From contig CAKZNY010000412.1 of the NCBI GenBank assembly GCA_937132145.1, positions 1 through 12,669 of the forward strand: a DNA stretch of 12,669 nucleotides, read 5' to 3'. Positions 1-8,205 of this stretch are shown here, piece by piece (the stretch's first letter is position 1; each line of letters opens with the position of its first letter). The notes below the pieces were generated by a model that saw only the letters and a list, made by a program, of their open reading frames with translations, searched no databases and was not told the origin of the DNA. The position numbers and the translations under genes were made by a program. This DNA is from an uncultured Paracoccaceae bacterium. Lineage in GTDB: Bacteria; Pseudomonadota; Alphaproteobacteria; Rhodobacterales; Rhodobacteraceae.

Positions 1-110
1 CCCGATCAAGCGTTTCAACGATTTCGGTTCGGTTCTTCCGTTACGTCAACTGAATTTTCACATTCTGGCGAACCCCTAAAACTTAAATTTGATCGAAGTG
101 GAAATTTGTA

Positions 111-140
111 TTGACCCCGTACAATTTTCGTCATTATGTG
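111..140 (+). promoter_or_regulatory. weak candidate sigma70 promoter for the sulfatase/PMH gene
   Basis: TTGACC at 111-116 is a good -35 box. With an 18-nt spacer it is followed by TATGTG at 135-140, a poor -10 box sharing only TAT with consensus. Transcription would start near 147, leaving a short leader before the ribosome site AGAGGA at 161-166. The box match is partial and no operator is evident, so this is tentative. Confidence 0.25.
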
Positions 141-174
141 CACTTAACCTGACCTGCTAAAGAGGAACATGCAG

Positions 175-1686
175 ATGTCAAAGAAGTGCAAAGTTCTCGT
201 CATTATTTCCGATCAACTTCGGGCAGATTGCGTAGAGGGAGCGTTGGCGAAGCACGTAAACCTGCCCAACATCGCGGCCCTGCGAAAAGACGCGGTGACG
301 TTCACCAAACATTTCTCGGTTACCAATCCGTGCGGACCTTCACGCGCCAGTATTTTTACCGGCATGTATGCGATGAACCACCGCTCCATCCGTAATGGCA
401 CGCCTATGTCGGACGGCATCACCAACATCGCGCGCGAGATGCGCAAATCCGGCTATGATCCGATGTTGTACGGGTACACCGACACCAGCCTTGACCCGCG
501 CACCCGCCACCCCAACGATCCCGACCTGAAAAACGAAGAAGGCCTGCTGCCCGGGTTTCGCGAGGTTTTGGAAATGCGCGCGCAGTCAAGCTACCCTTGG
601 CGGGCATATTTGAAATCGCAGGGGTATGATATTCCCGATTATGCGCATTTTTACGACGCCATATCGCCGGACCCGACGCGGCCTGCCCGCCCCGATGATC
701 CGCCCTTTTACGGCGCCGAGCATAGTGACACGGCGTTTCTTACCAACTCGTTAATCAATGATTTATCGGTCCGCACAGATGAAAACTGGTTTGCCGTGGC
801 AACGTACATTCGCCCGCACCCGCCGCTCGTTGCACCCGCGCCGTATAACAAGATGTACGCCTGAAAACACCCGAAGATCAGGCTGAGGTGCATCCGTTTA
901 TGGGCGGCGCGCTAAAAACTCCCGCGATGGAGAGCGTCGTTCGCGGGTGCGAAGTGGACGCCAATAACGACGATGATGATGTGCAGTTGCTACGGTCCAT
1001 ATACTTGGGCTTAGCGACCGAAGTGGACACGCATATCGGCCGGATAATCGATTTTCTGAAGGAAACGGGGCAATACGATGACACCATCATCGTGTTCATG
1101 GCCGATCACGGCGAGACGCTGGGCGAGCACCACCTTTGGGGCAAGCAGAACCCTTACGAGGGGGCATACCACATCCCGCTAATCATCCGAGACCCGCGAA
1201 ATCCGGCACAGCATGGTTTGAGCGTCGAGGCGTTTACGGAATCCGTCGATTTCACCCCGACGGTTCTGGATTTGGTCGGGCAAGCTGTACCTGCGGGTAT
1301 GGATGGGGTTTCTCTAAAACCATTCCTTGAATGGTAAACCGCCCGAAAAATGGCGGGACGCCGTGCATCTGGAACTGGAATTTAGCGAGCCACACTTCAC
1401 AACCGAATGGCAGAAAGCCACCGGAGTTTCCTTACACGAGGCGAATTTGGCGATCCTGCGGGAGGAGCGCTACAAGCTGGTGCATTTCAACGGCGGATTA
1501 TCCCCGTTGATGTTTGATCTGGAAAACGATCCGAATGAACTGGTTAATCTGGCAGATGATCCGGCACATGCAGGTACGCTATTGCGGCTAACGCAAAAAT
1601 TGCTAAGCCACCGCATGCGCCATTCCGACCGCACATTGGCAGACGTTAAGATCACGTCAGAAGGCGCGACGAATTTCGAACCGTAG
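175..1686 (+). pseudogene. Broken sulfatase / phosphonate monoester hydrolase-type gene (alkaline phosphatase superfamily)
   Basis: The fragments are 175-864 (frame 1), about 858-1337 (frame 3) and about 1330-1686 (frame 1). Joined, they read as one metal-dependent ester hydrolase of about 512 residues, a normal length for the PMH group. Seen: SDQLRAD with metal-binding Asp13; NPCGPSRAS with Cys53, which formylglycine-generating enzyme would convert to the nucleophile; RPHPP with His215; then MADHGE (metal Asp-His, codons 1104-1109) and LWGKQ (Lys at 1143-1145). From memory, the order and spacing follow Rhizobium/Burkholderia PMH more closely than choline sulfatase. The start at 175 is preferred over ATG 169 because AGGA (163-166) lies 8 nt before it but only 2 nt before 169. 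Lesion 1: between NKMY and the RLKTPEDQ segment about nine residues seem lost and the frame changes. Lesion 2: an extra T at 1332 turns PFLEGKPPEKW into PFLEW-stop. Every other visible catalytic element is present, so decay would be recent. The substrate (phosphodiester, phosphonate or sulfate ester) cannot be read from sequence. Confidence 0.85.
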
Positions 1687-1705
1687 GGTGGGTGATTCAC
1701 CCACC
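1683..1705. repeat. REP-like palindrome headed by GTAG; possible bidirectional transcription barrier
   Basis: GTAG (1683-1686, including the TAG stop of the hydrolase gene) is followed at once by GGTGGGTG (1687-1694), loop ATT, and CACCCACC (1698-1705). The stem is a perfect 8 bp, or 9 bp if the loop is reduced to one base. It lies between two convergent genes, where it could block read-through or protect 3' ends, but neither strand shows a run of T after the stem, so it is not a canonical intrinsic terminator. A GTAG tetranucleotide beside a short palindrome is the hallmark of REP elements moved by REP-associated tyrosine transposases. Only one copy is visible here, so its repetitive nature is inferred. 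Confidence 0.5.
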
Positions 1706-1712
1706 ATTACTC

Positions 1713-2708
1713 TCACATCAATTCTTTCCAGCGATGGCAGGCAACTTCGTGGCCCGTGCTGGAATGCTCCAGTTTTGGTTCCACTTTGCGACAATGATCG
1801 ACCGCGAACGGGCAACGTGTCTGGAATTTGCACCCCGGTGGCGGGTTGGTTGGCGAGGGTATCTCGCCCTCCAGTTTTTGCGCCGTGCCACGGTCATCGG
1901 GATCAAGCGACGGGATCGCCGACAGCAGGGCTTTGGTGTAGGGATGACGCGGCGCGAAGAACAACTCGCGCGTCGGGGCGGTTTCCACCAAGCGGCCCAG
2001 ATACATCACGGCAACGTGGTCACACACATGCGCCACAACGCTTAGGTCGTGGCTGATGAACAAGAACGTCAGGCCCATTTCCTGCTGGATTTCTTTCAGC
2101 AAGTTTAGCACGTCCGCCTGAATGGATACATCCAAAGCCGCCACAGATTCATCGGCAACCACGAAGTGTGGGCGCGAAACCAGTGCGCGGGCGATAGAAA
2201 TACGCTGCCTTTGCCCACCCGAAAACGCGTGCGGGAAACGGCGGAGGTGTTCAAGGTTAAGGCGGCATTTCGAGGCGATCTCGCGGACCCGTTCGTCTGT
2301 TTCCGCGCGCGAGGATGTCAGCTTCATGACCTCAAGCGGTTCGGCAATAATATCGCGGACCGTCATGCGCGGGCTTAACGCGGCGTATGGATCCTGAAAG
2401 ATAAGCTGCGAACGTTTGCGGTAGTCTTTCAACTGCGCCTTATCAATCGTTGTTAACTCGTATGTGACTTCTCCGTCGCTGTATTCCACCGTACCGCGTG
2501 TGATCGGCGCGGCTTTCATACAAGCGCGGCCAAGGGTGGTTTTGCCCGAACCGGATTCCCCCACCAAGCCAAAGAAACTGCCTTTGGCGATGTCGAGGTT
2601 GATGCCGTCAACCGCCTTAACCACCGGTTTGGGGCCGAACAGCCCACCGCCAGACAGGGGGTAGTGAACCGACAAGTCGCGGGCTTTAATCAGGATGTCA
2701 TTACTCAT
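1713..2708 (-). CDS. Oligopeptide/dipeptide-family ABC transporter ATP-binding protein (OppF/DppF-type)
   Basis: 331 residues. This is the second nucleotide-binding subunit of the importer; it hydrolyses ATP on the cytoplasmic face with its OppD-type partner. Seen in order: Walker A GESGSGKT (50-57), Q-loop IFQDPYAALSPR, signature FSGGQRQR, Walker B VVADES followed by the D-loop VAALD, and H-switch SHDLS. The C-terminal oligopeptide domain has Cys residues in GCKFQTRCPFAVDHC and VACH, an arrangement that in some DppD/OppD proteins binds a 4Fe-4S cluster. Walker B has Ser where Pro is usual after the catalytic Glu; the Glu is kept. ATG at 2706-2708 is preceded by GGGGAGGG (plus-strand 2715-2722), the strongest ribosome site in the operon, and overlaps the stop of the upstream ATPase gene by 4 nt (ATGA). 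It is the last gene of the operon. The family is certain; the substrate is unknown. Confidence 0.95.
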   Translation of the reverse strand: MSNDILIKARDLSVHYPLSGGGLFGPKPVVKAVDGINLDIAKGSFFGLVGESGSGKTTLGRACMKAAPITRGTVEYSDGEVTYELTTIDKAQLKDYRKRSQLIFQDPYAALSPRMTVRDIIAEPLEVMKLTSSRAETDERVREIASKCRLNLEHLRRFPHAFSGGQRQRISIARALVSRPHFVVADESVAALDVSIQADVLNLLKEIQQEMGLTFLFISHDLSVVAHVCDHVAVMYLGRLVETAPTRELFFAPRHPYTKALLSAIPSLDPDDRGTAQKLEGEIPSPTNPPPGCKFQTRCPFAVDHCRKVEPKLEHSSTGHEVACHRWKELM

Positions 2709-3703
2709 TTCGCGCCCTCCCCGTTAAACAAATGGCAGGCTACGTTATGGCCTTCGGTTACCTTGGCGAAGTTTGGAATTTTCGCGGTACAAATATCACC
2801 TAAATTGACCGAGCAGCGCGTGTGAAACACACACCCCGTTGGCCGCTCTAGCGGGGATGGAATGTCCCCCGGTATCGGCGTCAGCGGGGAGTCCAGATCG
2901 TCCAGCCTTGGAAGTGCTGCAATCAGGCCCTTGGTATAGGGGTGCGACGGGTTGCGAAGAACATCGCGCACCGGCCCTTGCTCGATAAGACGTCCCAGAT
3001 ACATCACCGCCACTTTATCGGCGGTTTGGGCTATCACGCCAAGGTCGTGGGTGATAAAGATAATCCCCATCCCGAAATCCTTGACGAGGTCTTTCATAAG
3101 GTCGATCACCTGCGCCTGAATGGTCACATCCAGCGCCGTGGTCGGCTCGTCCGCGATCAGAAGTTTGGGCTTGGTCGACAAGGCCATGGCGATCATGGCG
3201 CGTTGGCGCATACCGCCCGACAGCTCGAACGCGTATTGCCCGAAACGCATGGACGGATCCGATATCCCCACGCGGTCCAGCATCTCGATCGAGACTTCTT
3301 TGGCGCGTTTGGCGTTCATATCCATGTGGATCAGCAACTGCTCGACCATCTGGTCACCGATGGTTATCGCAGGCGCAAAGCTGGCCATTGGTTCCTGAAA
3401 AATCAGCGAAATCGCCCCGCCGCGCACCACTTTCAGTTCTTTGGAGCCGTGAAGGGACATAATGTCGACCGGCCCGTCTTCGAGGTGCAGCGTGATTTTA
3501 GTGTCATCACCGTAACTCGCGTTACCCGGGTTCAGTTTCATGATTGACTTGGCCGTCACCGATTTACCCGAACCACTCTCGCCCACGAGGCCCATGACCT
3601 CGCCTGCTTCAAGTGTAAAGGAAACATCGTCAACGGCGGTGATCCGACCCTCGTCCGTATCGAACTTGAGGGTCAGGTTTTCTACATCAAGAAGGCGCGT
3701 CAT
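2705..3703 (-). CDS. Oligopeptide/dipeptide-family ABC transporter ATP-binding protein (OppD/DppD-type)
   Basis: 332 residues, the usual size for OppD/DppD. Seen: Walker A GESGSGKS (41-48), Q-loop IFQEPMASFAP, signature LSGGMRQR (Met in place of the usual Gln, common in OppD), Walker B LLIADEP followed by TTALD, and H-switch THDLG. The C-terminal oligopeptide domain holds a four-Cys set in GCVFHTRC, GDIC and VACH, the proposed iron-sulfur site of this subfamily. It would pair with the downstream OppF-type subunit and drive the two permeases. Start ATG at 3701-3703 shares one base with the TAA stop of the upstream permease gene (TAATG), and its own TGA overlaps the next start, so translation of all three is probably coupled. 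Its own ribosome site is weak, which fits coupling. Confidence 0.95.
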   Translation of the reverse strand: MTRLLDVENLTLKFDTDEGRITAVDDVSFTLEAGEVMGLVGESGSGKSVTAKSIMKLNPGNASYGDDTKITLHLEDGPVDIMSLHGSKELKVVRGGAISLIFQEPMASFAPAITIGDQMVEQLLIHMDMNAKRAKEVSIEMLDRVGISDPSMRFGQYAFELSGGMRQRAMIAMALSTKPKLLIADEPTTALDVTIQAQVIDLMKDLVKDFGMGIIFITHDLGVIAQTADKVAVMYLGRLIEQGPVRDVLRNPSHPYTKGLIAALPRLDDLDSPLTPIPGDIPSPLERPTGCVFHTRCSVNLGDICTAKIPNFAKVTEGHNVACHLFNGEGAK

Positions 3704-4854
3704 TATTTGGCATCCGAATAAGGGTCGGCGGCGTCGCGTAATCCGTCACCGACGAACACGAATGCCAACACAAGGATAATAAAGAAAATTACCGGTATGA
3801 AATACCATTGGTAATTAAGCAGAACATCGGCACTGGTGACGTTTTGCAACATAACCCCCAGCGAGTTCACCGGATCTTTCAGACCCAGCCCGATAAAACT
3901 CAATGCCGTTTCCGCCAAAATCATATACGGGAAGGAGATCACCAGATCGACGATGATATAGCTGGTGAAGCTGGGTAACAGATGACGGCGGATAACGTGG
4001 CCGGGCGAGGCACCGCAAAGCTCTGCCGCAAGGACGTATTCCTGATTTCGTTCGCTTAACAAATGCGTTCGAATACGTCGAGCCAAGGTTGTCCAGCCGA
4101 TCAGCCCCAGCACCACAGAGATGAAGAAGAACCGCTCCTCCGCGCTCCAAGTGTCGGGGACAAACGCGGCCAGTGCCATGAACAGCGGAATACTGGGGAT
4201 GGTTTTCACCGTATCCGTTATCATTTGCAATACGGCGTCAATCTTTCCACCGTAATATCCGGACACCCCGCCAATCACCAAGGCCATGAAAAAGGCGATC
4301 ACAACACCGATCGTTCCCACCGCCATCGAGGTGTTAATTGCCGTCATCGTTCGGGAGTAGATGTCCTTACCGGTCGAATCCGTTCCAAATATGTGGATCA
4401 TGCCACGATCAACGCCAAACAGGTGTCGCTCGAACTTTATGCCCAGAAATTTGAACTCCTGCCCTTTGGCGAAAAACGTCACATAGCGGCGATCTTCAAG
4501 CTCGGATTTTATCTCCGTCACCCAACGGAAGTTGGTTTTGATTGATCGCGACCGCTCGAATGAATAAATAAACGGGCGGATGGAAAATCCATTGTCGTCC
4601 CAGAAAATCGGTATTTGCGGGGCACCGTTCATATAATCCTTGTCCCGTCCGGCGATGGTCGCATCATACGGGGTCAGGAACGGCGCGAATATGCCTGACA
4701 AAATAAGCGCGATCAGGACCCACGCACCAGCAAGAGCCGATTTGTTTTTCTTGAACCGCTGCCAGATAAGCTGACCCTGACCCGCAGTGAAATACGCCTC
4801 TTTCAGTTTCTGGTCCAGGGATGCGTCTGTGTTTGTAATATCTGTCATGTCCAT
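3703..4854 (-). CDS. Oligopeptide/dipeptide-family ABC transporter permease (OppC/DppC-type) with long periplasmic insert
   Basis: 383 residues, clearly longer than ordinary OppC/DppC (about 290-300). A short cytoplasmic N-terminus with WQRFKKNKSALAG precedes membrane segment 1 (about 41-60). Roughly 100 residues of polar, aromatic-rich sequence follow before the family motif HIFGTDSTGKDIYSR, and the remaining membrane segments lie beyond it. The EAA coupling loop is AAELCGASPGHVIRRHLLPS, the contact point for the ATPases, followed by the typical AETALSFIGLGLKDP. The extra loop should face the periplasm and could contact the unusually long binding protein. Permeases of this long type occur with about 680-residue family-5 binding proteins, some of which (for example rhizobial AgpA, from memory) take oligosaccharides. 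Start ATG 4852-4854 overlaps the stop of the upstream permease gene by one base; ATG two codons later is also possible. Confidence 0.93.
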   Translation of the reverse strand: MDMTDITNTDASLDQKLKEAYFTAGQGQLIWQRFKKNKSALAGAWVLIALILSGIFAPFLTPYDATIAGRDKDYMNGAPQIPIFWDDNGFSIRPFIYSFERSRSIKTNFRWVTEIKSELEDRRYVTFFAKGQEFKFLGIKFERHLFGVDRGMIHIFGTDSTGKDIYSRTMTAINTSMAVGTIGVVIAFFMALVIGGVSGYYGGKIDAVLQMITDTVKTIPSIPLFMALAAFVPDTWSAEERFFFISVVLGLIGWTTLARRIRTHLLSERNQEYVLAAELCGASPGHVIRRHLLPSFTSYIIVDLVISFPYMILAETALSFIGLGLKDPVNSLGVMLQNVTSADVLLNYQWYFIPVIFFIILVLAFVFVGDGLRDAADPYSDAK

Positions 4855-5858
4855 TATCCCACAATACTGCGACGAATGCGCGGATCGGTGAGGGCCAGAA
4901 TGATGTCGGTTATGAAGTTAATTCCGACAATACTGGCCGTCAGCATGAAAATAATCGCGCCAGCGAGCTGCTGATCGTTTGAGCGCGCCAGCGCCTCGAT
5001 CAACAGGGAACCCGCCTCGGTCAAGGTAAGGATCAGGGCAACGATGGGAAGCTCGGTGAAGATACGGTTAAGGTCAAACCCCAGCGAATTGATGATCGGG
5101 CTAAGCGCATGTCGCGCCGGATAGCGCATTAACAATCGCCGTCCCGACACCCCGCGGGCCGCTGCTGCGGTCACGTAAAGCTTGCCGATTTCATCAGACA
5201 TAAGGGCGCGCACCGTCTGGATAGCAAACGCTGTCGCCGACCAGCCCAGAATAAATACCGGCAGCCAAGCATGCCCGAGGAAGTCCATCACCTTGTCGTA
5301 ATCCCAAGGGGCATCCCTGTATTCCTTAGAGAACAGCCCCGTGAGACTGTCGCCAAAGAAGACCGTCGAGAACAGCATGATCATCAGTGCCAGCAGGAAG
5401 TTCGGCAGAGCCAGACCAAGGTAGCTAACCAGACGCAGGCTGTTGTTCAGAACGGCGTTCTTCGAGGTGGCGGCAATAATGCCAACAGGGATTGCAATGG
5501 CATAGGCGAGCAGCAGGGCCGATAGACACAGGCCAAGGCTCAACCAGAATTTCTGTCCCAGAAGCTGGGCGATGTTTACGCGAAGGATACAGCTGTCGCC
5601 GAATTCCCCTTGGAAGGCGTTGAATATCCACGAGCCCCAACGCTGCACGTAAGGTTGGTCAAGGCCGAGGCGGACGCGCTCGATCTGAATATCTGCGGCG
5701 GTAATAACCGACCCTTGCGAACTCTTGAAGGCAACGTACCGCTCGGCGCAATCGCCGGGTACCAGTTCCATCAAGGTAAATACAATAAACGACACTAGAA
5801 CCAGCGTTAGAACGGCCAATGCAGCACGTACTGCTACGAATTTGGAGAATTGAAGCAT
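4854..5858 (-). CDS. Oligopeptide/dipeptide-family ABC transporter permease (OppB/DppB-type)
   Basis: 334 residues, normal for OppB/DppB. Membrane segment 1 (about 10-32, LAVLTLVLVSFIVFTLMEL) is followed by the family VPGD motif and a periplasmic loop with RLGLDQPYVQRWGSW, then further hydrophobic segments. The EAA-type loop lies in VTAAAARGVSGRRLLMRYPA, followed by the conserved PIINSLG. It forms the transmembrane channel with the OppC-type subunit. The start is ATG at 5856-5858; a G-rich stretch about 10 nt upstream (minus strand) is the only ribosome-site candidate. It is separated from the binding-protein gene by 112 nt containing a strong hairpin, so its expression is probably set below that of the binding protein. 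Confidence 0.95.
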   Translation of the reverse strand: MLQFSKFVAVRAALAVLTLVLVSFIVFTLMELVPGDCAERYVAFKSSQGSVITAADIQIERVRLGLDQPYVQRWGSWIFNAFQGEFGDSCILRVNIAQLLGQKFWLSLGLCLSALLLAYAIAIPVGIIAATSKNAVLNNSLRLVSYLGLALPNFLLALMIMLFSTVFFGDSLTGLFSKEYRDAPWDYDKVMDFLGHAWLPVFILGWSATAFAIQTVRALMSDEIGKLYVTAAAARGVSGRRLLMRYPARHALSPIINSLGFDLNRIFTELPIVALILTLTEAGSLLIEALARSNDQQLAGAIIFMLTASIVGINFITDIILALTDPRIRRSIVG

Positions 5859-5917
5859 TGCGAATTACGCCCCCCGAAGGTGTACTAATGAACCATTTTG
5901 GCTCTTATTTTTGTTGA

Positions 5918-5945
5918 ACTGCGGGCAATCGAAACTGCCCGCAGT
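5918..5945 (-). terminator. Intercistronic hairpin between binding-protein and permease genes
   Basis: A perfect 10-bp inverted repeat, ACTGCGGGCA (5918-5927) and TGCCCGCAGT (5936-5945), with an 8-nt loop. It lies 26-53 nt after the stop of the binding-protein gene in the direction of transcription. The minus-strand sequence after the stem is TCAACAAAAATAAG, which lacks a T tract, so it is more likely an mRNA 3'-end stabiliser or partial attenuator than a full terminator. Such elements commonly give binding proteins higher levels than their permeases, as in malE-malF. Confidence 0.7.
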
Positions 5946-5970
5946 CATATATCAAGTCATAGCGACAGGA

Positions 5971-8012
5971 TTACTCGTCCAACCACCACTGAGACGCGCG
6001 GTACGGATATGTCCGGTAGTACGCGTAGGACTGTGTCTTGAACTCGGTGAAGTTCTTCAGATCATTGTTGTGATAGATCGGTGCAACCGCTTTCACAGTA
6101 CCAATGAACAACATGCTATCAACGATGTTCTGAACCATACGGGCACCAATTTCATTGGACTCGTCGGAACCGGCAATCGCTGCTTGGAACAGATTGATAT
6201 CAGCCATCAACTCATAAGCGTACTCTGGTGGTTTAACACCGGATGCGCCGTCTGTGTCGATGTATTCACCCCACAACATACCTGCACGCAGGTTGAAGTA
6301 GTTGTCGTATGGAGGCTGGAACAGCTCTGATACGCCCAAAATAACAGCCAGTGGCTGACCTTTTGCGTATATCATAACGTCGAGCTGGTTCGAAGACATC
6401 GCGGAACGGAATTCGTCCGTTGTGACTTCTTTCACCGTTTGTCGATGCCAACTTCACGCCAGTTTTGACCAACGAGCTCGACCATTTTGATCGAAACGGC
6501 TTGCGTCGCTACCTGCATGTTCAAAACGAGCTTCTCGCCATTTGGCATTTCGCGCATTCCGTCACCGTCAAGGTCCATCATGCCCATCTCGTCAAGCAAA
6601 GCGTTTGCCATGTCGGGATCGAACTGTGCGTAAGCCATCTCGAGCTCTTTGCTCACAAACGAAGGTGTTGGCGAGAAAGCGATATACTGCGTTGGCTGAC
6701 CGAGGCCGAAGAACACAACTTCGTTGATCTCGTCCCGGTTCATTGCGACAGACATCGCACGACGGAAACGTACATCGCCGAATACTTCGCGTTTAGCGAG
6801 GTTTTCCGACGTAACGTTAAACGCGAATGCGCCAATAGAAATTTCAGGTTTAAGTTCAATTGTGAAATTGCCCTTTTCCTGATTTTCCAGAAGCAGTGGT
6901 GCGTAATCGAGGTTCAGCGCCTGAGATTTATAATCAACTTCTGAGTTGATCAGTTTCAGGAGGCGAACTTCGCTTTCACCCACGAACAATTCGTCCTGCT
7001 CGTTGATGTATGGCAACTGCTGACCAGACGTATCAACCTGGAAGTAGTACGGGTTGGCAACCAGATGACGGCCTTCCGTGTTTTCCCGGGTAATGATGTA
7101 GCTTTCCAGTGTTGGAACCGTATCAGCCGGCAGACCAGCAACCAGATCAGGGTGGGCCAACATTGGTGTCGGCGTATCCATCCAGTCAGAGTTGCCATAA
7201 TAGCCTTTGATCGCGTCATAACCGCTTTCAAAACCAACAGCCTGGGCGTTTGCATCTGCATTTGGATCAATGTCAGGATGGAACTGGCCAAGGAAATCCA
7301 TCGGCTGGAAGGCCTGTGCATAGTGGTTGGCAAAGTGCGACAACAGGCCAGGTTTTGGTGATGGCAGGTTGAACTGAATGGTCGTGTCATCAATAACAAC
7401 AACGTCCATCACTTCGCCAGCAACCAGAACATAGTCTTTCGGGAGTTCCCGAACATTGGAATCAGTTGCAAGGTTGTCATACCAGAACTTGACATCCCGA
7501 GCCCCGAACGGCGAGCCGTCTGACCATTTGTGGCCTTCGCGCAAGAAGAATGTCAGCTGGGTGAAATCATCGTTCCATTCCCAGCCTTTGGCAATCATCG
7601 GAACGATTGTCTGAAGGTCATCGGAATAGCGAACAAGGTTCACGTGGCGAATAGACATGAAATCCGAAGTGCCGGATTCTGTCGCATTCGACAGCGCATC
7701 AAGTGTTCCGCCGTAAGAACCGATGGAATCGTACGGAGCCACAACCAGCGGCTCGGATGGAAGGCGATCAGCCAGCGGAGGCAGTGGGCCATTGCCGCGG
7801 ATACGTGCGTTCAGATCATCAGACGCAGGGTTGGCCGAGAATTCCACTGTACAGTTGCCGAGTGCTTCGAACTCAGCCAATTCGTACTGTTGTGGAAAAG
7901 CTCCGGCCTCGAAGCCCATCATGTCGCCGACTGTCACCGCCGGGCAGACAGCAGCAGATGCTGCACTGGCCAGCGCGACAAACGCGACACCTGAATAAAG
8001 TAGTACTTTCAT
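5971..8012 (-). pseudogene. Periplasmic solute-binding protein of ABC transporter, family 5 (OppA/DppA-type), frameshifted
   Basis: Two overlapping reading frames, 8012-6432 (526 residues) and 6435-5971 (C-terminal part), together read as one SBP_bac_5 protein of about 680 residues. The signal peptide is clear: MKVLLYSGVAFVALASAASA, cleaved after residue 20, with Cys23 and Cys54 likely forming a disulfide near the mature N-terminus. The motif EWNDDFTQLTFFLREGHKWSDG is the family hallmark; RFRRAMSVAMNRDEIN is another conserved block. The protein would capture the solute in the periplasm and deliver it to the two permeases. The frame breaks at GIDKR-stop. Adding one A to the AAA run (plus strand TTT, 6438-6440) gives GIDKTVKEVTTDEF and joins the frames. 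The C-terminus (YPYRASQWWLDE) is typical. The break is either a sequencing error or a real mutation; the broken form has a TGA/GTG overlap that could let some C-terminal fragment be made. The ribosome site GGAGAGGA lies 6 nt before ATG 8010-8012. It is first in the operon. Confidence 0.85.
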
Positions 8013-8081
8013 TATATTTCCTCTCCGTTATTACTTGCTGCAAGGCGGTTAATCCCCCGAGCATCTTATAAGCTTCGTTTG

Positions 8082-8119
8082 TTTCGCAGTTGTTTCATTT
8101 AGATGAATAAATTGCGAAA
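8082..8119. promoter_or_regulatory. Extended dyad / possible 5'-UTR hairpin of the importer operon
   Basis: The outer arms TTTCGCA (8082-8088) and TGCGAAA (8113-8119) are perfect; two further A-T pairs follow after one mismatch. The inner arms TTCAT (8094-8098) and ATGAA (8103-8107) enclose a 4-nt loop. If transcription starts near 8199, this folds in the leader about 70-107 nt before the binding-protein start codon. It may be an RNA hairpin or a protein-binding dyad; the sequence does not decide. Confidence 0.4.
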
Positions 8120-8169
8120 ACACCGCTTAGTTTATTACCGTCCCTTAATCAGTCACCAATACTTACTAG

Positions 8170-8198
8170 CGGTTAACCGGAATAAGGTTGGCCAACCT
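8170..8198. promoter_or_regulatory. Tandem palindromes, candidate operators of the importer promoter
   Basis: CGGTTAACCG (8170-8179) and AGGTTGGCCAACCT (8185-8198) are each perfectly self-complementary. Their centres are 17 bp apart and both contain GGTT/AACC half-sites. They lie just downstream of the candidate -10 box (8206-8211, minus strand), across the predicted start of transcription, where a repressor would block initiation. The regulator is not in the window and its family cannot be named. Confidence 0.5.
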
Positions 8199-8205
8199 GA
8201 ACAGG

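Noticed and set aside
2..114. Possible 3' ends of an upstream plus-strand gene (open frame 2-79, or open frame 1-114).
   Set aside because: Two different frames are open over the same short stretch, neither gives a recognisable motif, and the minus strand is partly open too; nothing decides between them.
2942..3547. 201-residue plus-strand frame opposite the OppD-type ATPase gene.
   Set aside because: It is the antisense shadow of a strongly conserved ATPase gene; it is His/Arg-rich and has no recognisable motif.
6432..6440. Programmed ribosomal frameshifting in the binding-protein gene.
   Set aside because: No convincing slippery heptamer or downstream structure is visible and binding proteins are not known to use it; a one-base indel is simpler.
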